DNA from: Chlorops oryzae
Taxonomy: Eukaryota; Arthropoda; Insecta; Diptera; Chloropidae
DNA: 64,000 nucleotides
Direction: 5' to 3'
NCBI GenBank assembly: GCA_020466095.1
Contig: CM035807.1
Location: 42,109,725 to 42,173,724 of the forward strand
This document shows positions 44,815-55,152 of the stretch, piece after piece. A program made the translations under genes and the position numbers. The stretch's first letter is position 1. The number at the start of each line of letters is the position of its first letter. Under the pieces are notes generated by a model, which had not been told where the DNA came from, did not search any database, and saw only the letters and a program-made list of their open reading frames with translations.

Positions 44815-45750
44815 CGGAAGCTAATCGCAATTAAAAATTAATCGTGAGTACTGAAGTCACCGTTTATACGACAATCCAGAAACAAGATCAAATTACTTTT
44901 TTCGTGCTACCAGACTGAAAATAAAACGAAGTGGTAGCACACATATGATTTTAAGTTTTGTAATTTTCTATTATATTAGTAAAATGTCCAATTCGGATAT
45001 ATTTAATCTCCTTTCAATGCAATTAATGCACAAGCGGATCATCAAAAACAGCAAAATCTGTGAAAAAAAGTTGCATCATCTACGTATTTATTGCAATAAG
45101 AGCCAATTTCACCAAGCATACTTAAGTAAAAATCGTCGTTTAAGTACAGATTTGCATTTTCATCAACCTAAATGGCAAGTCGAACTTAAGTGATCCATAT
45201 CGGGCACTTAAGTAGAGTTTATGCAACTCTGTGTTGTCGTAATGGAAACAGCTGATTTAAAAAGAAAACTATTTATGTATATGGAAACTTGTTTTATATA
45301 TCATGTCCTTAGCTCTTGCGTTAACTTTATCAGTTTGTTTGCACTCAATTATAGACTTCTTGCTTTGAACGCACGCAAGAAGTAAATACAATACAAGTAA
45401 ATCTATATCTTCTTCTGAAAATTTTTTAGTGCGGGACTCCATGTCTTATTTATTTGTTTTAAATCAGCTGATTACGACGGTGTTGCACTAAAAATAAAAG
45501 GTGCTGCCGTACTTCCGCGTAACAAAATTTTTTATTTGATGAAACGGGCTGAAACTTAAATGCGTACTTAAGTGCCAATCGGTACTTAAACTTAAATGCC
45601 TTTGGTGAAATTGGCTCTAAGTCACACTACTCACAATTTATTTCCGTGAGTTAGCTAATCGCGAGTAAGATTTGTTCTCACCGTTTATACGGTAAAATTT
45701 GCTACTCGCGATATTCTTAATCGCGAGTAAGACATTCGTATATACGCAGT
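44815..45750. mobile_element. Insertion in the LINE (unclassified)
   Basis: Separates contiguous RT sequence. Ends contain GCTAATCGC and ATTCTTAATCGCGAGTAAGA, with CCGTTTATACG / CCGTTTATACGGTAAAA repeated near both ends, so subterminal inverted and direct motifs exist. The interior contains no recognisable ORF. Confidence 0.45.
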
Positions 45751-45751
45751 A

Positions 45752-45915
45752 AGGGAACGTGTCCAAACTACGTGAACCATTTTTTACTACTTTTTACCCC
45801 CTCCCCCCCTCAGTGACAATCCGTAGAATACTCCAAGTGACCAATTTGTCCAAGTGTAGTACTTTCAGGACCCCCTCCCCCCGTAAACGGGTCACGTAGT
45901 TTGGACACGTTCCCT
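45752..45915. mobile_element. Short-hairpin MITE AGGGAACGTGTCCAAACTAC
   Basis: AGGGAACGTGTCCAAACTAC on the left and GTAGTTTGGACACGTTCCCT on the right are a perfect 20-bp terminal inverted repeat in a 164-bp element, with CCCCTCCCCCC tracts inside. Lies in the same LINE. Confidence 0.9.
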
Positions 45916-46136
45916 AATAGTCTCTGCGTTCCTTGACTTGAAACGTGCTTTCGAAACTATTGATAGACATATGTGAATATAAAAAAACGGTATAATATTG
46001 GAGTAAGAGATAAGCGTTAAATTGGTTTAAAGACCATATTTCTGGACGGAAACAAAAAAACAGTAATAGGCAACGCAGTTGCAAATAAAAAGAAAGTAAA
46101 TGTAAGATTGCCACAGGAATCAGTTTAAGCAGCATT

Positions 46137-46440
46137 ACTGTCTGTGATTTATACTACTGACACACATAGGTATTTCACACTATGATGGTGTGAAAGCTGG
46201 GTGAAACACATATGTATTGCTCAAAAGTCTACCTTAGCCAACATAGACTTATTATAGTCTTCGCACTATATTGAAAGGGAGGATTTATTGTGGACTTCTG
46301 AGATTGTTATGGCAACGCTGATCAAAATGCAATATTTTCTTGGATTCTTTTGTTTATATTTTCAGTTATCAGCTGTTTTATAGAATTCCACAACAGAAAT
46401 CCACAATCAATTGTAGTGTGTCACCCCAACATAGACTGTG
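46137..46440. mobile_element. Second insertion in the LINE, related to 1440-1560
   Basis: Interrupts RT coding sequence. Bases 46200-46320 match 1440-1560 as reverse complement (AGCCAACATAGACTTATTAT, GAAAGGGAGGA). ACATAGACT recurs near the right end. Confidence 0.55.
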
Positions 46441-47554
46441 AAATCTATAGACTTGAGCTTGAATTTATCAAATAACGAGACACATAGAGTTGCGCAAATC
46501 AAATGTCTAGGAGTTATTACAGATGAAAAATTGAATTTTGAAGACCACCTAAAATACATTGGAACGAAAATTTGAAAAAAAAAACAGGATTCATGTTTCG
46601 CACATGGAAAAACATAAGCAAAAAATGTAAAATTATAGATCGACGATAGAGCCTCATTTTATATACAGCCCCACTATATTTTTCAGATGTAATACATTGC
46701 AAATACCTATCTAAGTTGCAGAAAAAACAAAACAAAATAATGCGATTCATTAAAAAAAAAACATATGACACGCCCATACAAGAGATGTTGGACATTTTGA
46801 ATTGGCTTATCATTAAGCACCTAGTGCAGTATTACACGGTGAAATTTATTCACATCAAACTAGGAAATCTACCAAGATATTTGTCAGATCGACGAAGGTA
46901 TAATAGAAATATACATAAATATCAAACAAGAACTACGAACAATTTCCACCTACCAGTAGTAAGATCAGATTTCGAAAAAAAAGCAATTATTTTAAAGGAA
47001 TAAAGATGATAAAGAATTTAAGAAATAGATGGAATAAGATGTGTCTTATATGTGGTTATAAAGAATGAATTGTACTTGAAAACAAGTGTATGCTTAGCAT
47101 TAATATTTTGTTTTTCAAAATTGTACGATACTAGTATAAGAGTTTTGATCTAGGTCAGAACGACCGTAACAAATAAATATATAAAAAATAAAATCAACCA
47201 AAGAATGTTTTTATTTACATATAAAGGATTTTAGAGAAATATTTCACTAAAGGCTGGGTGTCGCATACAGCTGAAACTGAAAACTGAAACTGAATTCCAT
47301 ACAACAGCGACTGAAAAAAACTGTGATTGACTTGTTTCAGTCGCTGCCCTGCAGTAATTATCACTAGTGACTGATTCAATCTGTCACTAGTTCCTCCGTC
47401 ACCGTCACTAGTGACCAACTGTACCCGTGCCAATGTATTCTCCTATGGACACTTTATATGAGCATATGTTCGAGCGGACACCAGTTGACGATTGAACTGG
47501 TGTTGCTGTAGAGGCAGCTCATAAGCTATAGTACGTAAATAGAAAGCGCCGCGC

Positions 47555-47655
47555 ACGGGCCTCAGATGGCTCAGTGTGAAGAGTCTGGCCTAGCGACCTG
47601 GAGACCCGTGTTCGAATCTCGCTCGGGCGGGTGCCAATTTTTTTTTTTTTTTTAA
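47555..47655 (+). repeat. tRNA-derived SINE, plus strand
   Basis: A-box-like TGGCTCAGTGTGAAGAG and B-box GTGTTCGAATCTCG at tRNA-like spacing, followed by a T run. The cloverleaf pairs poorly, so it is not a functional tRNA. Confidence 0.6.
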
Positions 47656-47699
47656 GTGGATAATATTATAGTAGTCTAACAGACTTTAAAAAAAATTTT

Positions 47700-47945
47700 T
47701 TTTTGCGAAAAAATTGGAAAAATTAAGTTGTTGAAAATAAAATTCATGAGAATTTTCGCACGAACTGTGAAAGAACTCACGAGAATTCAGAATGGAAACT
47801 TTTTTTCTCTCTTCTCACCCATTATAATCCATAAGAATAATCCTCCAAATTTTACAATTTTCCACTTTTTCTCGCCTGACCTGGGATTCGAACACAGGCC
47901 TTCGGATTGATGATCGGACATGCTAACCATTACGCTACGGAGCCT
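47700..47945 (-). repeat. tRNA-derived SINE, minus strand
   Basis: On the minus strand GGCTCCGTAGCGTAATGGTT (A-box TAGCGTAATGG) and TGTTCGAATCCCAGG (B-box) head a body starting CAGGCGAGAAAAAGTGG. The same body start occurs at about 32130, defining a family. Confidence 0.65.
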
Positions 47946-48228
47946 TCTGATTCTCGTGCAGCAAATTCATTTTATGAATGCTCAAGAAAATTGAACTGTG
48001 GACCTCCTCGTTGACCATGTTTATAGAATGACAGTGGTGACGCAGGGGTCAATTTGCCCCGCATTTACTGCAGGGTGTTGTATGGAATTCAGTTTCAGTT
48101 TTCAGTTTCAGCTGTGTGCGACACACAGCCTTGAGTGTGAAAAATTAAAAATATAAACTGAAACTATTTTTTTTTTCAAATGATTAGCCCTTTAAGTTTA
48201 ACATAACGACAACATTTCCAATTATGTA

Positions 48229-48766
48229 CAGTGGAAATCGTTTATAACAGGTCCGGCTATAACAGACTATCGTATACAACAGACAAAACCTCTGGTCCCT
48301 CCAAGTGTAATGGGAATAATACATAGGAATTCGTATATAACGGACATCGCTTGTAGTAGGCATATCGCTTATAAAATACACGTTCAGAAGTCCCCACGAC
48401 TCGATAGTACTGTTTATAACAGACAAATGAAGAATTCTACTGTTACATTTTCGTGTTTTATGTTCGTGTTCTTAGATGTACATACATAACACAAACAAAT
48501 GTATTCTTACATTCTTTTTTTGTGTACAATGTTTTTGTTATGACACATATATACTTAATACTAACGTAAGGCGGCCAACCGTCCCGCATTTCGAGGCAAA
48601 AATATTTCTCGGGCATTACTGCCAATAACAGAATGTCTGCTATAGGTGATATCTGTATCGTATATAGCAGACTGTCTACTATATGCGATATATTTCTATA
48701 ATAGAAATCGTATACAACAGACAGATTTTCCGGTCCATTGAAGTCTGTTATAATCGATTTCGACTG
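48229..48766. mobile_element. pogo-like MITE with TA flanks
   Basis: Begins CAGTGGAAATCGTTTATAAC after TA (48227-48228) and ends GTTATAATCGATTTCGACTG before TA (48767-48768). TATAACAGAC motifs recur throughout. These termini are typical of pogo/Tigger-type elements. No ORF. Confidence 0.85.
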
Positions 48767-48943
48767 TATTTAAAATCTCTATTAGCTCTATTGGCGTACG
48801 AATGTCACGTGCATATGTATGTACGATAACATGGAAATGTCCATATGAAATGAAATGTAAATGGGAGATCTAGCCATGTAGTGGAAGAAGTACGAGCACA
48901 GGCTTCGATTTCTAAAGCATGCCTGAACGTTACTGTTTCCTAC

Positions 48944-49072
48944 CTTTTTTGATTTGAAATGGTCTCTTGTAGTCCCAACAAAAAATGATATAGCGCCGAC
49001 CGAGTTATCTGCAACTTTGTTGTTAATCTCACACAAATCTAAAACATCTCTTGTTAAATTGATAAATTCCAT
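48944..49072 (-). CDS. Mocs2B: Mocs2B exon 1: molybdopterin synthase catalytic subunit, N-terminus
   Basis: ATG at 49070-49072 opens MEFINLTRDVLDLC.. and the exon ends VGTTRDHFKSKK at AAG|GTAGGA, phase 0. GAISFFVGTTRD is the conserved MoaE N-terminal motif. The ATG lies six bases after the Mocs2A stop and in the same frame, so both proteins are expected from one bicistronic mRNA, as known for animal MOCS2 loci. Five exons (to 36785) give 385 residues, close to the remembered length of Drosophila Mocs2B, about 367. Confidence 0.95.
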
Positions 49073-49078
49073 TGCTGT

Positions 49079-49354
49079 TTACCCTCCGCTTATTGGTGGA
49101 ATTATTGCAATTTCGTCGTTTTCTTTCAACAGCAACAATTCAGTCGAGTTCTCAAAATATTGCTCGTTAATGGCAATTATTATATTTTCCTTGATAATAT
49201 CCAAATTGAAATCTCGGCATAGAGTCGTTTTCAATTCAGCTAATGACACTTGTCTAGATTTTATTGAAAAATATGTTTCACTACATCCAGAAAGTTCCTT
49301 GGCTTTAGCAAAAAATAATATCTTTACTTTGAATTCCTCACTTTCACAACTCAT
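49079..49354 (-). CDS. Mocs2A: Mocs2A: molybdopterin synthase sulfur carrier subunit (MoaD-like)
   Basis: A 91-residue ubiquitin-fold protein that carries a thiocarboxylate on its C-terminal Gly and delivers sulfur to Mocs2B. The start chosen is ATG at 49352-49354 (context GAGAAAATGAGT), giving MSCESEEFKVKILFFAKAKE; the ten upstream codons lack ATG. The fold's KVKILFFAKAKEL strand-helix and the final PPISGG with the essential Gly-Gly are present. The length is normal. No intron is needed. The stop TAA (49079-49081) is six bases from the Mocs2B start. The promoter would lie just above 49354; I see no clear core element there. Confidence 0.95.
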   Translation of the reverse strand: MSCESEEFKVKILFFAKAKELSGCSETYFSIKSRQVSLAELKTTLCRDFNLDIIKENIIIAINEQYFENSTELLLLKENDEIAIIPPISGG

Positions 49355-49441
49355 TTTCTCCACAGGTGGAGAACCATTACACAAAAAGTGCGTCAGCGAT
49401 GCCAGATCTTATATATGAAAATGCTTAAGATTAAGGCCTTA

Positions 49442-49687
49442 TGGGCTCTACGCAGATATGCAGGAAGTAAATTTCCTATCTAAGCACATGCAAAAAAACG
49501 AAGAAGTACTTAGAGTAACTTCTGATACTTCAACGAATACGCAGATTAAAAGCAATCGAGCATGCAGGGTTGCCTTTAAATCATACATTTTCTATATTTC
49601 TGTCGACCTGTCATCGAAATTTCAACTCTGATTTCCTTTCTTCACAAGAACGAGCTCTATACTTCCTGGATATTTGCGTAGAGCCCA
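49442..49687. mobile_element. TTA-flanked MITE, GGGCTCTACGCAGATATGCA family (copy 1)
   Basis: TGGGCTCTACGCAGATATGC and the right end GGATATTTGCGTAGAGCCCA form terminal inverted repeats; TTA flanks both sides (49439-49441, 49688-49690). This matches the TWA duplication of PIF/Harbinger-type MITEs. It lies about 90 bp upstream of Mocs2A. Sequence right after it (TATACTGAGATAGGCAGTAA) resembles the terminus of the MITE at 50780. Confidence 0.9.
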
Positions 49688-49945
49688 TTATACTGAGATA
49701 GGCAGTAAGTGAAGTGCCCATAAGAAACTTGTGTTCCAACAAATACTCGCATTTGCGAATATTCGCCTTCTTTTTTAGCATTTTCACTCGCATTCCCAAA
49801 GGCGAATATTTTGCCAATATGATAGGCATATATACATATATATTCATATGGTATGATATGCCGTTCCAAGTACAATAAGGCAACGTTGACACGGGCAGCG
49901 TAATTTGGATATAATATATTTTCTGAAAACTGAAAAATTCTCTTA

Positions 49946-51254
49946 TGCTATGCTCTCACTAGGCCGGGTTAGGGTTATCGGCGAAACCCAGGGTTTCAAA
50001 TGTCAAAACGCATATAAAAAAAATCATCTAACCCGAAAATAAACCCCGGGTTAACATTTAACTCTGAGGTTAGCGCAGAGTTGCATTTGAAAATTTAAGT
50101 TACATTTGCTAACACCGAATACAAAAACCGGGTTAATATTTAATACGGCACTGACAGGGAAGCTTTCCCGTGCAGCAAATGGGAGGTGAAGGATGTGTTT
50201 GGAAATGTTAATTTTGATCACAAGTCTTGGAACATTTTGTGATGCCGCTTTTACCATTAGCTCCATTAATCTATTTTTGTTCCTGCGGACATTGCAATGC
50301 TCTTCTTAAGATGTTTCAAGACCAGTGACAAAATATGACCATATCCGGCAATTATTTTAAATATTCTCCTCTCAGATCCCCGCGGCAAATACTATTATTT
50401 CAAATGTAATTCTCATTCCCGTTGGCACCATAGTATTTGTTCAGAATGATATTTTCATTCATGTTAGCAGCATACACTCAATTTTCAAATGAAATAATCA
50501 TGCACGTTTGATCCATTTTAGCCAGCCAGCATGTACTTTTTTGTCAAATGAAGTTTTCATACGGACTAGGGTCATCCACTTCTTTTCCCAATTGAATAAC
50601 ACATTAATTTTGAAGTATTGAAAATAGCGGCCATCTCATTACAAATTTCATTAGATGTAAAGGTTAATAATGCGAGTAGTCGCAGTATGAATTTTCACCA
50701 CTTCAGAAGTAGTGCAGAAGTAGTGAATTTCCGGCTGGGTCATACGACGCAAGTAATACTTGATACGACGTTTGTTAAAGCCTATACTGAGATATGCAGT
50801 AAGTAAAGCTCCCATAAGAAATACGTGCAAAAAAAATTGAAAGTACTTCGAAGTAAATACTTTACTTTCGCTTATACTGAGACGTCAAGTATCATGTGCG
50901 CAGGGTTGCATGCGACTTGCCTGCTTTACTTCGCCATAGAAATAAACATGTTCATTTTTTATGCGAAGTAAATGCCAGGACAGCTGATTGCGGCACATTT
51001 TTCAAATGAAATACTGACACCGACTTCGAAGGTGTTAAATTGTTGGAATACTTTGAAGTATTCAAGGAGCGTGAATATAGTTGTTCTCTCACTCTTTACG
51101 ACGTTGTAGCGAATCGGCTCCTAATGTGCAAGTAGTGACTTGCATATCTCAGTATAGGCATATCTTAACCTTTACTCGACTCTAACACTGATAATGAACG
51201 CTTTGAGTTAAGGTATCGGGTTAAGTACTTAACCGCTATAGTGAGAACATAGCA
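49946..51254. mobile_element. TTA-flanked 1.3 kb element with nested MITE
   Basis: TGCTATGCTCTCACTAGGCC on the left and AGTGAGAACATAGCA on the right are inverted repeats, with TTA at 49943-49945 and 51255-51257. An inner MITE (50780-51159) interrupts it. The rest matches 42715-43925 in reverse orientation. A minus-strand ORF remnant (MELMVKAASQNVPR) is shared with that copy. Confidence 0.85.
50780..51159. mobile_element. MITE with GCCTATACTGAGATATGCA termini
   Basis: GCCTATACTGAGATATGCA and TGCATATCTCAGTATAGGC are perfect 19-bp inverted ends of a 380-bp element rich in GAAGTA motifs, inserted into the TTA-flanked element. Confidence 0.95.
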
Positions 51255-51924
51255 TTATAATTTAATCAATATTTTTTTGACTTGGCTTGACAAAGAATGC
51301 TCCAAAAGTGAAAATTGAAAGAAAATAAATCAAAATAAAACTGATGTTGGCTGCTGTGAAGACAGATACAGTATTAAAAAAAAATTTTTCCAAGTGTGCT
51401 CTAAGTATTTTGCACGCGATTATTTCTCAACGATTTTTTTGACTTTGTTGGCAAGGAGGGATGACGGTAGGAACGAGTACAAATTGTTTGTACCAACGAT
51501 TTTTTGACAACTATTGACACAATTTTTCACAGTAGAATCTTATATGAAAACTTTTAACTTCCAAGTTTAGCTTCTACTTTTTGTTTAAATTTCACTAAGG
51601 GGCCGTCCATATGTTACGCCAGATGTTTATGAGCATTTCAGACTCCCCCCTCCCACCTCGATGCAATCGTCGTTGCAAACGATTCGAATTTGTATAGCAT
51701 TTTCTCTTCGAATCCAAGTTCGAATCCATATGAGCAAATACGATAAAGCGCGATATCGCGAAAAACGCCTTCCGCGAATTCGAATCGAAAGGAAAATTCG
51801 ATTGCCGAATTCGTTTGTAAGCGATTCCGGTTATGAATTTGACTGAACAAAGTTTTAGGCTTCATTAGATAAAACGAAGCAAAATAACCATTCATAAGTT
51901 TATGACTTAATACATGGTGCTGAA

Positions 51925-53427
51925 AGATAGAAATTAGTCAAAAAATTAAATGGAGTTGTTAAAAATATTTTAAATAAAGGCAATCGGGCCTATTATGATC
52001 ATTTACTGCCAATAGAGTGGAAAAATTTCTACAGAGTCGTTTGTCTATCGTTTTGGTATTATGCAAGTACTTTTTTTTGGCTATTAAGCAAAACTTTACA
52101 TTACAAAGTTGATATATGTTTTAAGATGTAAATGGGACTTATATTTTATTAAATAGAAACCTCCACCTCTCAAAAAGGCCTGTCGTTCACAAATTTTTGA
52201 GCGAGAAATGAACGAACGACAGTAGATCAGCTGTCTATCAATTCGACGTTCGTAACACGAAATTTGGTTTTTATCTATCGCCCATAGAACTTTTTCTATT
52301 ATCTATCAACTGTAGATTACACTGTGTGTAATTTTTTAAGTCACGGCAAAATAACCATATACGGACACCACTACGTGATAAAAGACTAAAAAAAAGAGAC
52401 CCGTGTCTCCCAATTTTCCCCAAAGTCATGCACTTTTGTTTTATGGGCCCGCAAAGATTTGGGGCCTCGGTATCATTTTCGTAAAAATGTGATCATTTTC
52501 TCAGGCTCATATCTTGCAAACCGTTCAGAATTTCGATTTACTCTCTGAGGCAAAGTTGTAGCTCTTGTGATAAGGAACAAAAATTACCAACATATAAAAT
52601 CCAAAAAATAAAAGATAGAAATTAGTCAAAAAATTAAATGGAGTTGTTAAAAATATTTTAAATAAAGGCAATCGGGCCTATTATGATCATTTACTGCCAA
52701 TAGAGTGGAAAAATTTCTACAGAGTCGTTTGTCTATCGGTTTGGTATTATGAAAAGCGATAGACAGGAGAATAAAATCAGCTGTTCCGAATTTCGTTCAT
52801 TTATGTTCAAAAGACTGGCGCCAAAATGCTTTAGGTGCCGAAGGTGGGAAAGTTTTACTCCAAATTTTCAATCTGTTGGAAATGGATGTGAATTCGTTAA
52901 TTAGTTACATATATTACATATATGTCTTCAAGTTTTCATTTAACTGTTTAATGAAATCCATAATAATAGCAAAAAGGAAAAAAAAAAAAACGCAGAATAA
53001 AGAGAATAAAGCAAACCAGCTTTCATTCTGTTTTATTTCAAAAATGGTTCGATTTTGGGTTTTTTTTGTCTCATCAACTCTACCAATTTATTTAATTGGT
53101 TCTTATTGCAAGTACTTTTTTTTGGCTATTAAGCAAAACTTTACATTACAAAGTTGATATATGTTTTAAGATGTAAATGGGACTTATATTTTATTAAATA
53201 GAAACCTCCACCTCTCAAAAAGGCCTGTCGTTCACAAATTTTTGAGCGAGAAGTAAACGAACGACAGTAGATCAGCTGTCTATCAATTCGACGTTCGTAA
53301 CACGAAATTTGGTTTTTATCTATCGCCGATAGAACTTTTTCTATTATCTATCAACTGTAGATTACACTGTGTGTAATTTTTTAAGTCACGGCAAAATAAC
53401 CATATACGGACACCACTACGTGATAAA
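51925..53427 (+). repeat. Duplicated block ending at the assembly gap
   Basis: Segment A (51925-52060) recurs at 52612-52751, and segment B (52061-52387) recurs at 53108-53427 nearly identically, the second copy running directly into the N gap. A and B are adjacent in the first copy but separated by 356 bp in the second. B contains CCTGTCGTTCACAAATTTTT and CATATACGGACACCACTACG. Confidence 0.9.
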
Positions 53428-53527
53428 NNNNNNNNNNNNNNNNNNNNNNNNNNNNNNNNNNNNNNNNNNNNNNNNNNNNNNNNNNNNNNNNNNNNNNNNN
53501 NNNNNNNNNNNNNNNNNNNNNNNNNNN
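53428..53527. other. Assembly gap (100 N)
   Basis: Exactly 100 unknown bases, a conventional placeholder for a gap of unknown size. Sequence on the two sides is therefore not shown to be adjacent. Confidence 0.98.
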
Positions 53528-53815
53528 TTTAATCTACAGACTGCCTTGATGGCTTCTCCTTTGATAAAGACATCAAGTGGTTCCAGATTTAACAAGGCGT
53601 CGAGAGCTGGCCCAGGTGTTGTGGTGAAAGCACCAGTACAACCTAGATTCACAGCCCTTTGAAGTTTGGCAAGCGCCGCAACAGAGGATTTCCGTTTCAT
53701 TGCGCTCCACCAAATCACCAACGCATACGATATCATGGGTCTGATCATACCATGCGAGAAGACAAGCGAGCGACAAGGTGAATTCTCTTTTGTTGTCTCC
53801 TTCGTGTTCATCATA
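53528..53815 (-). pseudogene. LINE reverse-transcriptase fragment
   Basis: Minus-strand frame with FSHGMIRPMISYALVIWW, RKSSVAALAKLQRAVNLGCT and PALDALLNLEPLDVFIKGEA, the thumb region of Jockey/LOA/I-type ORF2. It is cut by the gap on its 3' side. Confidence 0.75.
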
Positions 53816-53829
53816 TAGAACTATATAAG

Positions 53830-53980
53830 GGCTCTACGCAGATATGCAGAAAGAATAGAGCTCGTTCTTGTGAAGAAAGGAAATCAGAGTTGAAATTTTG
53901 ATGACTCAAAGTACTTTTTGGTTTTTTTTTGCATGTGCTTAGTATACGAAATTTACTTTATGCATATCTGCGTAGAGCCC
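53830..53980. mobile_element. MITE, GGGCTCTACGCAGATATGCA family (copy 2)
   Basis: Same termini as 49442-49687 with a shorter interior (151 bp). The GAGCTCGTTCTTGTGAAGAA block appears in inverse orientation relative to copy 1. Confidence 0.9.
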
Positions 53981-53982
53981 AA

Positions 53983-54130
53983 TAGCTGCAACTTCGGCCA
54001 AATTTTGGCGCGTTATGGCATGATTTGGTGAAAAAGTTCAACTGTGGTGAACCCCGCCATATGTCGAGTGCACCACGTAACAGAAAGTGTGGTGTACCAC
54101 GTAATAGCTTTTTGCCGAAGTTGCAGCTAT
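53983..54130. mobile_element. Hairpin MITE, TAGCTGCAACTTCG family (copy 2)
   Basis: Reverse complement of 42533-42688; ends TAGCTGCAACTTCGGCC and GCCGAAGTTGCAGCTA. Abuts the previous MITE within a few bases. Confidence 0.85.
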
Positions 54131-54497
54131 TGTTCTATATGGTGTTCATATTAATAAAAATTGTGTCTGCGACATTGGAAGGAGAAGAAGAAACTGGTTT
54201 TATACAGTGCTGCCAGAAAAAATATTTCGAAGTACCTACAATCTGAATTAAAAATCCCCTATGCTCTTGTAGTGTCCACTATTATCTAATATTTTTCATA
54301 TTCAATACTTATGAGTCAGCTTTTTAAATTATTTCGAAAATCTGTAACTATGCTTCTCCATAAGAAGAGAATATTTACACATATATGGCAGCACTATTTT
54401 TATGATGAGAACGAGAAGCACAAAGCATGTCGTCGAGTGAGTACGACACGTACTCCGTTCTACCCCAAACGACTCTTGCTCAAAACCACCATAATGC

Positions 54498-54882
54498 TAT
54501 AAACAGAATAAGGGCGTAAGCGAATATTCGCCGGGCGAATACGCCGAAGAATTCGCGCGGGTGAACACAGTGACACCGAATGGCGAACTCATGCTGTTTT
54601 CAGAATTTCGATAAAATATGATTGAAAATATAAGTCATTGCCAGAAGAAAGTACAAACCCTCATTTTCGAAACAAAAGCTCAAAGATTTTATACAAATGC
54701 ATATGTTTACTGATGTGTAAATTCTGCTATTCGCCAGTCGCCAGCGCTACCATTAGAATTAGATCCATTGCGGCGTTTTGACGCGGCGAAATGCGCTGTG
54801 TTGTGGGCAACCTCGTATGACCGTGTGTATTTTTAGCAACGACGTCGAGCGAATATTCGCTGACGCCCTTATTCTGTTTATA
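54498..54882. mobile_element. MITE with 33-bp inverted ends
   Basis: ATAAACAGAATAAGGGCGTA followed by AGCGAATATTCGC on the left, and the complement at 54849-54882 on the right. No coding region. Confidence 0.9.
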
Positions 54883-55152
54883 GGCCTGTATCGAGCAGGC
54901 ATGAACTGTCAAACTCCATATAATAAAAAGTGCGCTAAAAGCCCGATAAATGGATTTCCGCCGTCAATTAGCAAACCCATATCCAGCACGAGTGAAATCA
55001 GTGTTGTTAAAATGACATCTGGGTTGCAATTTTTCGCACTTTTGGAGAAAAGTGGAGACTAGTTTAGCCAGTGAAATAAAGTGTTTTACATTTATTCCAC
55101 CGCGAAAAGGCTGAATCACAGTTGCGTAGCGTGCCCAAAAAAAAGCTGAAGA

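Larger units (their letters stand above)
44226..47010 (+). pseudogene. CR1/Jockey-type LINE reverse transcriptase, shredded
   Basis: The 5' ORF (44226-44678) carries FKPFYTDDILKTIKTFKNKY and NSGTFLKVWKISTVVPVE, the opening RT blocks. Then SGFRSKHSCETALSLVLAEW appears at about 44712-44770. After a 1.1 kb insertion, LDLKRAFETIDRHM (RT box A) occurs near 45930. After a further insertion (46137-46440), VAQIKCLGVITDEKLNFEDH and the thumb and C-terminal region (46716-47003) follow. Many stops; clearly dead. Family placement is from RT motif style only. Confidence 0.75.
47250..48132. mobile_element. Long-TIR element carrying two SINEs
   Basis: AAGGCTGGGTGTCGCATACA and the complementary TGTGTGCGACACACAGCCTT begin terminal inverted repeats of about 54 bp that include the direct motif CTGAAACTGAAAACTGAAAC. 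The interior has CACTAGTGAC repeats and two oppositely oriented tRNA-like sequences. The target duplication is unclear. Confidence 0.8.
38029..48943 (-). other. Mocs2B: Mocs2B intron 1 (10.9 kb), transposon filled
   Basis: AAG|GTAGGA donor at 48943 and CTTAAAG acceptor at 38029; both flanks in phase 0. The length is accounted for by the LTR-element, LINE, MITE and SINE insertions listed separately. The stretch 38890-39990 shows no gene apart from a LINE scrap. Confidence 0.85.

Noticed and set aside
47560..47640. Functional tRNA gene
   Set aside because: A and B boxes are present but acceptor and anticodon stems do not pair; a T tail and repeat context favour a SINE.
47875..47945. Functional tRNA gene on the minus strand
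   Set aside because: No credible anticodon arm; the body is shared with another SINE copy.
49355..49384. Extending Mocs2A ten codons upstream
   Set aside because: The first codon is TTG; the ATG at 49354 has good context and the length then matches the family.
53369..53662. ORFs spanning the N gap
   Set aside because: They translate unknown bases; only the minus-strand RT portion right of the gap has support.
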